From contig NZ_SNXS01000003.1 of assembly GCF_004362525.1 (NCBI RefSeq), forward strand, positions 558,001 through 622,000: a DNA stretch of 64,000 bases. Direction: 5' to 3'. Both the position numbers and the translations under genes were made by a program. Position 1 is the first letter of the stretch. Each line of letters starts with the position of its first letter. Origin of the DNA: Roseateles toxinivorans (lineage in GTDB: Bacteria; Pseudomonadota; Gammaproteobacteria; Burkholderiales; Burkholderiaceae_C). The notes under the pieces are model-generated. The model was given only the letters and a program-made list of their open reading frames with translations, was not told where the DNA came from and ran no database searches. Positions 24,273-32,481 of the stretch are shown here, in pieces.

Positions 24273-26816
24273 ATGAGCAAGGTTTGGCGCAGGGGCCTGC
24301 CCTTCACGGCCGAGGTGGCGCCGTTTGTGCGGCATATGCCGTTGGTGGAGGAACACCGCGAGGGCCTGGTGCGCCTGCAGGGGGCCTGGGACAGCCTGGC
24401 CCTGCTGGGCCAGATGAGTGGCGCGGCTACCGACATGGCGCATACCCGCAGCGCTTTCCAGGCACTGACCGGCAGCCTGCTGGACAGCCTGGCCCGCCGG
24501 CAGCTCGACAACGCCGTGCAGCGACTGCAGGGCAAGGCCCAGGTGGCGATCGACATCCTGGTGCGAAATCTGTTCGAGCGCACGGCCGATGTCGGCTTTC
24601 TGGCCGCCGATGCGCCGTTGCGTGCGCTGGTGGCAGGTGCCGATCTGGCCGCCGATGCAAGGCCTGCGCTCGAGGCCCGCTTTCGGGCCTATGTGGCCAA
24701 GTACTCGGTCTATGACGACATCGTTGTGCTCTCGCCGCAGGGCCTGGTGCTGGCGCGGCTGGACCGCAGCGTTGCGCTTACCCACAGCGCCGATCCCTTG
24801 ATTGCCGAGGCGCTGCGCCCCGGCACACCCTTTGTCGAGCGCTTCGGCACCACCGAGCTGCTGGGCGGCCGCGCGGGGCTGATCTATGCCAGTGCGGTGC
24901 GTGCCGCCGATGGCACGGCCGGTGTGCTGTGCCTGAGCTTCCGTCTGGTCGATGAGATGGCCGGCGTGTTCCGTCAGTTGCTGGCGCCGGCGGATCGCAC
25001 GGTGATCGTGCTGCTCGACGCCGAGTTCCGCGTGCTGGTCAGCTCGGACCCGTGGCAGTTGCCGCCCGGCGCCCAGTTGCCGCCCGCCCGGCAGCACCGC
25101 CTGGTGTTCGCTGGCCGCGACTATCTCGCCGTGGCCGCGCCGGCCAGTGGCTACGAGGGCTATCGCGGGCCGGGCTGGTCGGCGCTGGCGCTGCTGCCGG
25201 TCGAACAGGCCTTCGTCGATGACGAGGCGGCACCGGCCGGCCCCGATCACGGCTTCGAACAACTGGCCGCCAGCGTCGACACCCGAGAGCTGTTCGACGC
25301 CGAGCTGCGCGGCATTCCGCTGGAGGCGCGGCGCATTCAGCGCGATCTGTCGCGATCGCTGTGGAACGGCAAGCTGCGCAGCCGGCTGAACCGCAGCGGG
25401 GCAGGTGGCACCGATTTCGCGGTGACCCTGCTCAACGAGGTCGAGCGCACCGGTCAGCAGCTGCGCCAGGTGTTCGAGCAGGCGATCGGCAATCTGCACC
25501 ATTCGGCGTTGGCGGCCGTGTTCGATGCAGCCCAGTTCCATGCCCGCCTGGCGATAGACATCATGGACCGCAATCTCTACGAGCGTGCCAACGACTGCCG
25601 CTGGTGGGCGCTGGACGGCGAGCTGCAGCAGGCGCTGGCCGGCGGCTCCGCCGAGGCCGCCAGCGCGCGGCTGCGCCACATCAACAGCCTCTACACCGTG
25701 TATGCGCTGCTGCTGGTGTTCGACGCCCAGGGTCGCATCGTGGCCGTGTCGGATCCGGCCCATGCGCATCGCGTCGGCGAGCGTCTGGAGCAGCCCTGGG
25801 TGACCGAGACCCTGGCGCTGCGTGACCGCGAGCGCTTCGTCGTCTCGCCGCACCAGGCCTGCGGGCTCTACGGCGAGTCGGGCGAGACACCGACCTATGT
25901 CTATGCTGCTGCGCTGCCGGCTCCCGATGACGAGACACGTGTGCTCGGCGGCGTGGCCATTGTCTTCGACGGCGCGCCGCAGTTCGCGGCCATGTTGCGC
26001 GATGCCTTGCCGCAGGAGGGGCAGGGCAGCGCCCTGCTGCTCAGCCGCGACGGGCGGGTGGTCGCGTCCAGCGATGCCCGCTGGGCGGCCGGCGCCGTGG
26101 GGCCGCTGGCGCCGGCACTGCTCGATCTGGGTGCCGGGGATACGCAGCGCTGCGAGCTGACGCTGGATGGCGTGGTGCACGCGGTGGGCATTGCGATGTC
26201 CGGCGGCTACCGCGAGTACCGGCAGGGTGTTGCGCGCTCGGATCGTGATGTCGCCGCGGTGATGCTGGTGCCATTGGGCCGGCGTCTCATCGTGGCCGCC
26301 ACCGCGCCGCTGGCCTTTGTTCCGCCGCCCTTGCCGCCTTCGACCGAGGGAACCCTGGACATCGCCAGCTTCATGGTCGACGGCCAATGGCTGGGACTGC
26401 CGGCCGAGCAGACGCTGGAGGCGCTGGAGCGCCCGCGCATCACCGGCATGCCCAACACCCCGGCGGCGCTGATCGGCATGCTGAGCCACCACGAGCAGAT
26501 GCTGCCGGTACTGGACCTGGGCCTGCTGCGTGGTGGCCGGCCCAGTGCCGATGCCGACGCGCCGGTGCTGGTCTGCCAGGACGGGCGCGGGCAGCGCCTG
26601 GCGCTTCGGGTGCAGGAGCTGGGGCCGGTGTTCAGTATTGCCCCGGCTGCGGCGCAGCCCAGTCCGGCACTCGGCGGCTTGGTCGCGGCAGGTCGCGAGC
26701 GCCTGGTGCGAGGTGGCGGCGATGCGGCGGCGATGCTGACGCTGATCGATATCGACGAGTTGCGGCGGCGACTGAGCGCGGGCGCCGGTGAGGCCCTGGA
26801 CCTGATCGGCGCGTGA
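24273..26816 (+). CDS. Soluble double Cache-like sensor with C-terminal CheW domain
   Basis: An 847-residue protein. Two similar sensor halves are visible. Each starts with a helix of the form A-x-AIDIL/M-x-RNL-ER-x-D (near residues 86-100 and 427-441) and continues with a Cache-like alpha/beta domain containing VLSPQGLVLARLDRS in the first and VFDAQGRIVAVSDPAH in the second. The last 150 residues are a CheW-like domain (DIASFMVDGQWLGLPAEQTLEAL ... MLPVLDLG). No membrane helix or MCP signalling tip is present, so it appears cytoplasmic. It should couple a ligand signal to a chemotaxis-type array through CheW contacts. No che genes lie nearby. The start at 24273 has only a weak ribosome site. 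Confidence 0.82.
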   Translation: MSKVWRRGLPFTAEVAPFVRHMPLVEEHREGLVRLQGAWDSLALLGQMSGAATDMAHTRSAFQALTGSLLDSLARRQLDNAVQRLQGKAQVAIDILVRNLFERTADVGFLAADAPLRALVAGADLAADARPALEARFRAYVAKYSVYDDIVVLSPQGLVLARLDRSVALTHSADPLIAEALRPGTPFVERFGTTELLGGRAGLIYASAVRAADGTAGVLCLSFRLVDEMAGVFRQLLAPADRTVIVLLDAEFRVLVSSDPWQLPPGAQLPPARQHRLVFAGRDYLAVAAPASGYEGYRGPGWSALALLPVEQAFVDDEAAPAGPDHGFEQLAASVDTRELFDAELRGIPLEARRIQRDLSRSLWNGKLRSRLNRSGAGGTDFAVTLLNEVERTGQQLRQVFEQAIGNLHHSALAAVFDAAQFHARLAIDIMDRNLYERANDCRWWALDGELQQALAGGSAEAASARLRHINSLYTVYALLLVFDAQGRIVAVSDPAHAHRVGERLEQPWVTETLALRDRERFVVSPHQACGLYGESGETPTYVYAAALPAPDDETRVLGGVAIVFDGAPQFAAMLRDALPQEGQGSALLLSRDGRVVASSDARWAAGAVGPLAPALLDLGAGDTQRCELTLDGVVHAVGIAMSGGYREYRQGVARSDRDVAAVMLVPLGRRLIVAATAPLAFVPPPLPPSTEGTLDIASFMVDGQWLGLPAEQTLEALERPRITGMPNTPAALIGMLSHHEQMLPVLDLGLLRGGRPSADADAPVLVCQDGRGQRLALRVQELGPVFSIAPAAAQPSPALGGLVAAGRERLVRGGGDAAAMLTLIDIDELRRRLSAGAGEALDLIGA

Positions 26817-26845
26817 TCGGCGCACGAGTGGCACTTGATCGCGGT

Positions 26846-27847
26846 TCAGACGTCTTCCAGCTTCCAGTTCAGCTTCAGGTTCAGCGTGCCCTGCACTTCG
26901 CCCTGGCCCTTGCTCGTCACCGGCAGGCTGATGCTGGCGCTGCCCTTGCGCGGCGCCTGGCGCGTGCGCTCGGCCAGCCAGTTGCCGACGCTGGTAATGG
27001 CCTGGATATCGCCCTCGTGGGCCTCGGTGCGGCCCCGCTCGATGCGGGTGTGGCGGCCCGAAGTCTCGGGCACGAACAGGCCGGCGTCGGTCATGAAGGT
27101 GTTGGTCTTCGTGTCCAGTACGAGGCTGTGGTTCAGGCACAGCAGGCGCAGCGCGTCGGGCTTCAGGCCGCCGTCAGCCTTGCTGGTCGAGCGCCAGGGC
27201 ACCGGGCCCTGCACATCGGCGTACTGGCCCTCGGCCTGGTCATTGACCACCTCGTGGAACTGCGCGCCGCAGCCATCGAAGCCGTGGAAGCTGAGGTAAC
27301 GCGGCTCCAGCGGGGTGTCCAAGGTGTCGGGCAGGGGCGCGGCATTGCCGCCAGCGGGCAGCACGCGCACGGTGGACAGCTCCATCGCCCCGCGCATCAG
27401 GCAGTCCTTGTTCTCGCCGCAGCTGGTCTTGATCTGCTGGGCACGCTCGGCCATCTGCTGCATCGTCATTGCCTGCGGCGCCTGGCGCCCCTGGGCCTTG
27501 GCCACGCGGGCCTGCACCTGCGCTGCGCGATCCATCATCTGCTGAGCGTATTGCGGGTCCTTGGTGTTGAACTCCTGCAACTGGCCGTCGGAACGCAGAT
27601 AGGTCACCAGCTTGTACTGGCGCTGCGTGCGGCTCCTGGACGAATCGCCGGCATGCTGCCAGGCGCTTTGACCCTCGACGCTGAGCTCCACCGTCAGCCG
27701 CACACGCTTCTCGGCCGTGGGCGTCGCGCCGCTGTTCTGCGCCAGACCCCATAGACACACGAGCACCAGCAGCGGCAGCAGAACCGGCCAGGGCAGCAGC
27801 TGCGCAGCCTGCTCGGGGTGGGCATCGTCGGGTGTTTCGGTGTTCAT
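26846..27847 (-). CDS. Hypothetical membrane-anchored protein
   Basis: A 333-residue protein with one N-terminal membrane helix (about residues 20-38) and a predicted periplasmic body. It contains a Gln-rich helical segment (PQAMTMQQMAERAQQ) and six or so Cys residues (for example SCGENKDCLM and FDGCGAQF), probably in disulphides. The C-terminal half is beta-rich and ends GTLNLKLNWKLEDV. I do not recognise the family. The start at 27847 (MNTETPD) has GAGG six bases before it; the longer open frame upstream overlaps the promoter region of the next gene. It is convergent with the CheW gene and divergent from the PEP-CTERM gene. Confidence 0.75.
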   Translation of the reverse strand: MNTETPDDAHPEQAAQLLPWPVLLPLLVLVCLWGLAQNSGATPTAEKRVRLTVELSVEGQSAWQHAGDSSRSRTQRQYKLVTYLRSDGQLQEFNTKDPQYAQQMMDRAAQVQARVAKAQGRQAPQAMTMQQMAERAQQIKTSCGENKDCLMRGAMELSTVRVLPAGGNAAPLPDTLDTPLEPRYLSFHGFDGCGAQFHEVVNDQAEGQYADVQGPVPWRSTSKADGGLKPDALRLLCLNHSLVLDTKTNTFMTDAGLFVPETSGRHTRIERGRTEAHEGDIQAITSVGNWLAERTRQAPRKGSASISLPVTSKGQGEVQGTLNLKLNWKLEDV

Positions 27848-28080
27848 GGCTGACCTCGTTGGAGTGGCACGAAGTCTGCCGATCAGGGGTCTGCGGGGCA
27901 TCGCCCGAAAGAGCCAGCCGGGCAGGGCGTGGGCGTCAAGGAGAGCCATGGGCGCGGCGGTTGGATGCGCTGCTGTTCCATCGCTCAGCAGGCCAGGCGA
28001 CGTCGAAAAATTTGACACTTCGTCTGACCCAACAGGCCCCATTTGATAAAACCATACAAAAAACAACAACTTGCCGTGGC

Positions 28081-28095
28081 TGGCACGGGTTTTGC
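28081..28095 (+). promoter_or_regulatory. Sigma-54 (RpoN) promoter of a PEP-CTERM gene
   Basis: TGGCAC (28081-28086), a five-base spacer and TTGC (28092-28095) match the -24/-12 RpoN consensus exactly, preceded by C. It lies 51 bases before the ATG of the PEP-CTERM gene at 28147, which allows a start site near 28107. In floc-forming betaproteobacteria PEP-CTERM genes are known to depend on RpoN and the PrsK/PrsR two-component system, so the site fits its gene. The AT-rich stretch just upstream (28041-28070) could hold an activator site, but I see no defined palindrome. Confidence 0.75.
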
Positions 28096-28146
28096 GGATT
28101 GATGGCCGTCAAGGTGACCCATCAATTCTTGCCCGTCGGAGGCCTC

Positions 28147-28884
28147 ATGAAGCTCCTGCCCTTTCGCGTTTTTCCACTCGCATCGGTTCTGTTGGCCTCC
28201 TTTGTGGGCTTGGCCTCCGCGGCCCCGATCAGCCTGACCGGTCAGATACTCGGTGACCCGCGTACCGGCAACTTCCATGACCTGTTCATCGACGTGACGA
28301 TCACCGGCGATACCACCTCCAACCAGGTCAGCTGGAAGGTCGACATCAACACCCCCAATCATCCAAATGCCAAGCTGGACGAGTTCTATTTCAATATGAT
28401 CGGATTGGGCTCGGACTACAGCTTCTCCGGTTTCAATCCGACAGGATGGGATATCAATAGCCCGGCAAGCTCTCAGGGCGGGGGCAATATGAACCTTGAG
28501 TTCCTGTTCGAGGCCTTGGATCCTTCCGGGCAGCCGCACGCGGACGACGTGACCAACACGCAGGATCTCACCTTCACCATGACCAAGGCCTCGGGGAATT
28601 TTCTGGCCAGTGATTTCCTGAACGCCTTTTCCTCGTGCAGCAGCGACTCGGAAATGCCCTGTGGGCAGATGGGCGCCCATCTGCAGTCCTTGCAACAGGG
28701 GCAGAGCGGATTCCTGGTCGGGAACTACGCTGTCAGCAGCAGTGGTGGCACGCCCGGCAGCGGCGGTGCTCCAAGCAGTGGCGGGCAGGTGCCCGAGCCC
28801 AATTCCAGTTCCCTGGTGCTGCTGGCCATGGGCCTGCTTGGAGCCAGTTTCTGGGCTCGCCGCGGTGCCGCCGCGAAGCTCTGA
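28147..28884 (+). CDS. PEP-CTERM sorting domain protein, RpoN-dependent
   Basis: A 245-residue exported protein. The signal peptide is FPLASVLLASFVGLASA. A beta-rich body of about 170 residues follows, rich in Asn, Asp and Ser, with two close cysteines (SSCSSDSEMPCG). A Gly/Ser linker (SSGGTPGSGGAPSSGG) leads to the sorting tail VPEPNSSSLVLLAMGLLG and a final WARRG cluster. It should be cleaved by an exosortase and released to the surface or matrix. A GGAGG site lies just before the ATG at 28147. It has its own sigma-54 promoter and its own terminator, so it is a single-gene unit. No domain match can be named. Confidence 0.87.
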   Translation: MKLLPFRVFPLASVLLASFVGLASAAPISLTGQILGDPRTGNFHDLFIDVTITGDTTSNQVSWKVDINTPNHPNAKLDEFYFNMIGLGSDYSFSGFNPTGWDINSPASSQGGGNMNLEFLFEALDPSGQPHADDVTNTQDLTFTMTKASGNFLASDFLNAFSSCSSDSEMPCGQMGAHLQSLQQGQSGFLVGNYAVSSSGGTPGSGGAPSSGGQVPEPNSSSLVLLAMGLLGASFWARRGAAAKL

Positions 28885-28912
28885 TCGCCTGACCGTGGCC
28901 CGCAGCCAGAAG

Positions 28913-28937
28913 AACCCCGCGCAGCGGGGTTTTTTTT
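28913..28937 (+). terminator. Intrinsic terminator after the PEP-CTERM gene
   Basis: An 8-bp perfect stem, AACCCCGC (28913-28920) with GCGGGGTT (28924-28931), a three-base loop and a run of eight T ending at 28937. It lies 28 bases after the stop of the PEP-CTERM gene and closes that single-gene unit. Confidence 0.88.
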
Positions 28938-28969
28938 CGAATCGATGGTCTGCCGCGGCGTCTTGAGCG

Positions 28970-30067
28970 ATGTTGACCGAGCACGCCATCAGCGGGCGCT
29001 CCGAGCTGCGATGGCGCCTGTGCAATCTTGCTGCGTCGCTGACCACGATTGCGCTGGCCTGCTCGGCCTATGCCCTGATGCCCTACAACCAGAAGCAGCT
29101 CTCGACACGATTTTCCGGGGCCGGGCTGTCGTTCAGCGGGCTGGAGTTTCTGGTGCTGGCGGCACTGGCCTACGCGGTCACGGTGGCCGTATGGCACTTG
29201 AGTGAAAGCCAACCCGGCTGCGCCAAGTCCTTGCGATGCTGGTATGTGCTGGCGGCATTTGCGCAGGCGCCCCGGCGCACTTTCGACGCGGGCCTGGCAC
29301 CAGCGGACCGGCTGGCCTTGCTGGCCACCTTGCTCAAGTGTTTCTTCGGACCGCTGATGGGCATGTCGCTGATGCTCTTCTGCGTGAATGCCTGGGTGAA
29401 TGGAGCGCAATTGATGGCAGGGTTTGCGGGCGCCGACAACTGGCGCGACGGCCTGCTCCTGTTCAACCGTCACGGCTACTGGTTTGCACTACAGCTGCTG
29501 CTGTTTGTCGATGTGCTGGCCTTCACGCTGGGCTATCTGGTCGAGTTGCCGCGCCTGGGCAATGCGATCAGGTCGGTTGACCCGACCTGGCTGGGCTGGG
29601 GAGCGGCTCTGCTGTGCTATCCGCCGTTCAACAGCCTGACCAATGCCCTGCTGGGTTCGCAGCTGAGCGAGTTCCCGCAGTTCGCAAACCCGACCGTCCA
29701 CCTGCTGATGAACCTGCTGCTGTTGGCGGCGATGGCCGGCTACGCGGCGAGTTCGCTGGCCTTGGGGCTGAAGGCCAGCAACCTGACGCACCGGGGCATC
29801 GTGGCGCGGGGCCCCTATGCCTTGGTGCGCCACCCGGCCTATGTTTGCAAGAACCTGGCCTGGCTGATCGGTTCGCTGCCGGCGCTGTTCACGGCCTTCG
29901 GTCAGTCGCCATTGACCGGCCTGCAGGCACTCGGGTCGGTGCTGGGCTGGGCGGCGCTCTACCTGCTGCGTGCATTGACCGAGGAAGACCATCTGCGCCG
30001 CGTCGACGGCGACTATGCCGCCTACGCGGCGCGGGTGCGCTACCGCTTCATTCCGGGTCTGGTGTAG
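28970..30067 (+). CDS. Isoprenylcysteine methyltransferase-like (ICMT/PEMT) membrane protein
   Basis: A 365-residue membrane protein with eight or more helices. The C-terminal 100 residues carry the ICMT/PEMT-type pattern: RGIVARGPYALVRHPAY, then a helix, then EEDHLRRVDGDYAAYAARV and RFIPGLV. In characterised members these residues bind S-adenosylmethionine and methylate a membrane-bound substrate. The first 250 residues form an extra membrane domain that is not part of the usual 200-residue bacterial ICMT, so the substrate cannot be guessed. The start at 28970 has only a weak ribosome site. It lies right after a terminator, and the next gene is convergent. Confidence 0.78.
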   Translation: MLTEHAISGRSELRWRLCNLAASLTTIALACSAYALMPYNQKQLSTRFSGAGLSFSGLEFLVLAALAYAVTVAVWHLSESQPGCAKSLRCWYVLAAFAQAPRRTFDAGLAPADRLALLATLLKCFFGPLMGMSLMLFCVNAWVNGAQLMAGFAGADNWRDGLLLFNRHGYWFALQLLLFVDVLAFTLGYLVELPRLGNAIRSVDPTWLGWGAALLCYPPFNSLTNALLGSQLSEFPQFANPTVHLLMNLLLLAAMAGYAASSLALGLKASNLTHRGIVARGPYALVRHPAYVCKNLAWLIGSLPALFTAFGQSPLTGLQALGSVLGWAALYLLRALTEEDHLRRVDGDYAAYAARVRYRFIPGLV

Positions 30068-30081
30068 CGGCCGGTGACTGG

Positions 30082-32217
30082 CTACTTGGTCACAGAGATC
30101 GACTGGGTCGCGGTGTTGCTCGCGGCGTCCTTGGCCACGGCCTTGATGGTGTGGGCGCCGGCCGCTGCCTTGCGGATGTTCCAGTTGTAGCTGAGACTGC
30201 CGCCGCTGCCGCTGGCTACCTGCGCGCCGTCGATGTACAGGGTCTGGGAGATGCCCGCTGCGCCGCTGTTGTCGGTGGCGTTTACAGTGACCGACACCGT
30301 GTTGCCGCTGAGCTTGGCGCCGTTCGTCGGGTTGCTCAGATTGAGCACAGGCGGTGTGACGTCGGCGACGATGGCGACGCCGTTGGCCACATTGACGGCG
30401 ATGGTGGCCGAGCCTGCCGAGTTGCCCGCTGCATCGAAGGCCTGGGCGACCAGATTCACCATGCCATTGGGCACCGTGGTCGAGTCCCAGCTGAAGCCGT
30501 AGGGCGCGCTGCTGTCGGTGGCCACGGTGCTGCCATTGACGCGAAGTTCGACCCGCGCCACGCCGACGTTGTCGGTGGCGCTGGCGTTTACCGCCACCCA
30601 GGCGCTGACCGTGGCGCCGCCTGACGGCGAGGTGATGCTGGCACTCGGTGCCTGGGTGTCGGCGGGCGGCGAGGCCGCCAGGCTGGCCTGCACGGCCGCT
30701 GCCGCGTTGACACGGCCGTGGCCGTAGTAGGGGTCGCGGCCCGCCGTGCCCAGGTCGGTGGCCGAGGCATAGAGCAAGCCCTCCTGCTGGAGGTTGCTCA
30801 GTGTCGGTTTGGCCGACAGCATTTGGGCCACTACGCCGGCCACCACGGGGCTTGCGAGCGAGGTGCCCCACCAGGCCTGGTAGCCGCCGCCCTTGGTGGT
30901 GGTCCAGATGTCCTGGCCTGGGGCCGCCAGGGTCACGAAGCCGCCGTAGCTGGACCAGCTGGTGCGCAGATCGTTCTGGCCCGTGGCCGAGACCACGATC
31001 ATCGTGCTGGTCGGCGTCAGGTTCTCGTCGATGCCGTTGTTGCCGGCGGCAACCACGACCAGACCGCCCTTGTTCTTCATGTATTGGGCGGCGTTCTGCA
31101 CCGCCAGGCTGCTGGCCACGCCGTTGAAGCTGATATTGGCCACCTTCGCGCCCTGGTCGGCCGCCCAGGTCAAGCCCTGGGCCACCGTGCTCCAGTAGGC
31201 ATAGCCGCTGGGGTCGGAGATGCGCACCGGCATGATGCGCGCAAGCCCGGCGACCCCGGCCACACCAACGGCGTTGTTGCTCGACGCGGCGGCCGCGCCG
31301 GCCACCGCTGTGCCATGGCCCACCGGGTCGGAGGCGTCGGCATTGTTGTCATAGAAGTTCCAGCCGGCCACCATTCGAGCCGTGAGATCGGGGTGTGTGC
31401 CGTCGACGCCGGTGTCGAGCACGGCAATCGTCGTGCCGTTGCCCTGCGAGCCGTCCCAGGCCGCAGCAGCGCCGATCTTGCTCAGATGCCACTGGCTGCC
31501 CAGATAGGGATCGTTGGTGACCAGGGCTGGGGCGATGCGACGGTCCAGCTCCGCAAACTTCAGCTGGGGATGCTTGGCCAGCAAGGTGGAGACTGCGGTC
31601 TCCGACGCCTGGGCCGGTAGATCGACGATGAAGATATCGCTCCTGCCGAGCCTGCGCCCCTTGCCGCCATGCGGGCCCAGGATTCTGGCCAGTTCCTTCT
31701 CGGACAGGCCCGCCCGGGTCATCACCAGGATGCGGCCCTTGGCGAAGCTGTCCTGCGCCGGGCCGGCGCCGGGCGGGTGCTGGGCCATCTCGGTCAAGGC
31801 CTCGGCCAGATTGGCCGGCAGCGGGCGGGTGACGCGGCTGACGTGGCGACCCTCGGTCGGTACCAGCACGCAGTAGTCGGCCTCGCAATAGACCATGCCC
31901 AGTGCCATCTGCTGCTCCGACCACTGCGCGAGCGAGACCTTGGCGCACAGCGTCTTGGCGAAGTGCACATCGCGCAGCTCGGGGCTGTATTTGTGTGCGC
32001 CATGAATGCCTCGGCGGTCGATGCGCACCAGTTCGTCATAGCGGTGCGTCTGCAGCCGCAGCTTCAGCGCCTCGCGCACCGGGCCGGGTATGTCGGCGTA
32101 ATGGTTCAGAGCCGCGACCACATCGCCGGTGTAGGCGCTTTGAGGGCGGGTGTCCCAGGGGCATTCGGGAAGGCTGGCAACGGAAGCCGCGAGAGCGAGC
32201 GTGGCGAGAACAGACAT
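30082..32217 (-). CDS. Secreted S8 (subtilisin-family) serine protease with two Ig-like domains
   Basis: A 711-residue secreted protease. After a signal peptide (SVLATLALAASVASLP) there is a propeptide region to about residue 240. The catalytic triad is complete: Asp in AVLDTGVDGTHPDL, His in GHGTAVAGA and Ser in GTSLASPVVAGV, with AAGNNG supplying the oxyanion asparagine. Two bacterial Ig-like (big) domains follow the protease, each starting with a DxTxP-type strand (DTQAPSASITSPSGG and VTPPVLNLSNPTNG). Such domains usually bind a polymer or wall. No sorting tail is present. The start at 32217 has GAGG six bases before it. Confidence 0.93.
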   Translation of the reverse strand: MSVLATLALAASVASLPECPWDTRPQSAYTGDVVAALNHYADIPGPVREALKLRLQTHRYDELVRIDRRGIHGAHKYSPELRDVHFAKTLCAKVSLAQWSEQQMALGMVYCEADYCVLVPTEGRHVSRVTRPLPANLAEALTEMAQHPPGAGPAQDSFAKGRILVMTRAGLSEKELARILGPHGGKGRRLGRSDIFIVDLPAQASETAVSTLLAKHPQLKFAELDRRIAPALVTNDPYLGSQWHLSKIGAAAAWDGSQGNGTTIAVLDTGVDGTHPDLTARMVAGWNFYDNNADASDPVGHGTAVAGAAAASSNNAVGVAGVAGLARIMPVRISDPSGYAYWSTVAQGLTWAADQGAKVANISFNGVASSLAVQNAAQYMKNKGGLVVVAAGNNGIDENLTPTSTMIVVSATGQNDLRTSWSSYGGFVTLAAPGQDIWTTTKGGGYQAWWGTSLASPVVAGVVAQMLSAKPTLSNLQQEGLLYASATDLGTAGRDPYYGHGRVNAAAAVQASLAASPPADTQAPSASITSPSGGATVSAWVAVNASATDNVGVARVELRVNGSTVATDSSAPYGFSWDSTTVPNGMVNLVAQAFDAAGNSAGSATIAVNVANGVAIVADVTPPVLNLSNPTNGAKLSGNTVSVTVNATDNSGAAGISQTLYIDGAQVASGSGGSLSYNWNIRKAAAGAHTIKAVAKDAASNTATQSISVTK

Positions 32218-32435
32218 GAAAAACCTCGTACGTAGCTGGCCGCACGGCCAAGTCAATCAAGGCATCGCCATGCCATGCGGCGGTCGATGCGGTGCGGGCC
32301 ATACCGGATACGAGATCCCTACTCGGCTTCTCGGACAGACAGGGGCAGTCTAGGCTCGCGCTTGCGGGCTGCCAAGCCTCGGAGGGCATTGGTTTGAGTA
32401 GTAGTGCGCGGCGCGCGGGTGAGCCGATGTAAACG

Positions 32436-32464
32436 CGCCGGAGGCTTGTAACAGACCTCCGGCG
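32436..32464 (-). terminator. Hairpin after the TonB-dependent receptor gene
   Basis: A perfect 9-bp stem, CGCCGGAGG (32436-32444) with CCTCCGGCG (32456-32464), around an 11-base loop. It lies 18 bases past the stop of the receptor gene read on the minus strand. The T run after it is short (CGTTTAC), so it is either a weak intrinsic terminator or an mRNA 3-prime end stabiliser. The remainder of the 32218-32481 gap should hold the promoter of the S8 protease gene, which I could not pick out. Confidence 0.6.
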
Positions 32465-32481
32465 CCACTTGCCATTGACGA

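Noticed and set aside
24204-27140. Open frame of 978 codons on the minus strand opposite the CheW protein gene
   Set aside because: It is antisense to a gene with recognisable Cache-like and CheW domains, is rich in Arg, Gln and His as shadow frames in GC-rich DNA are, and has no domain of its own.
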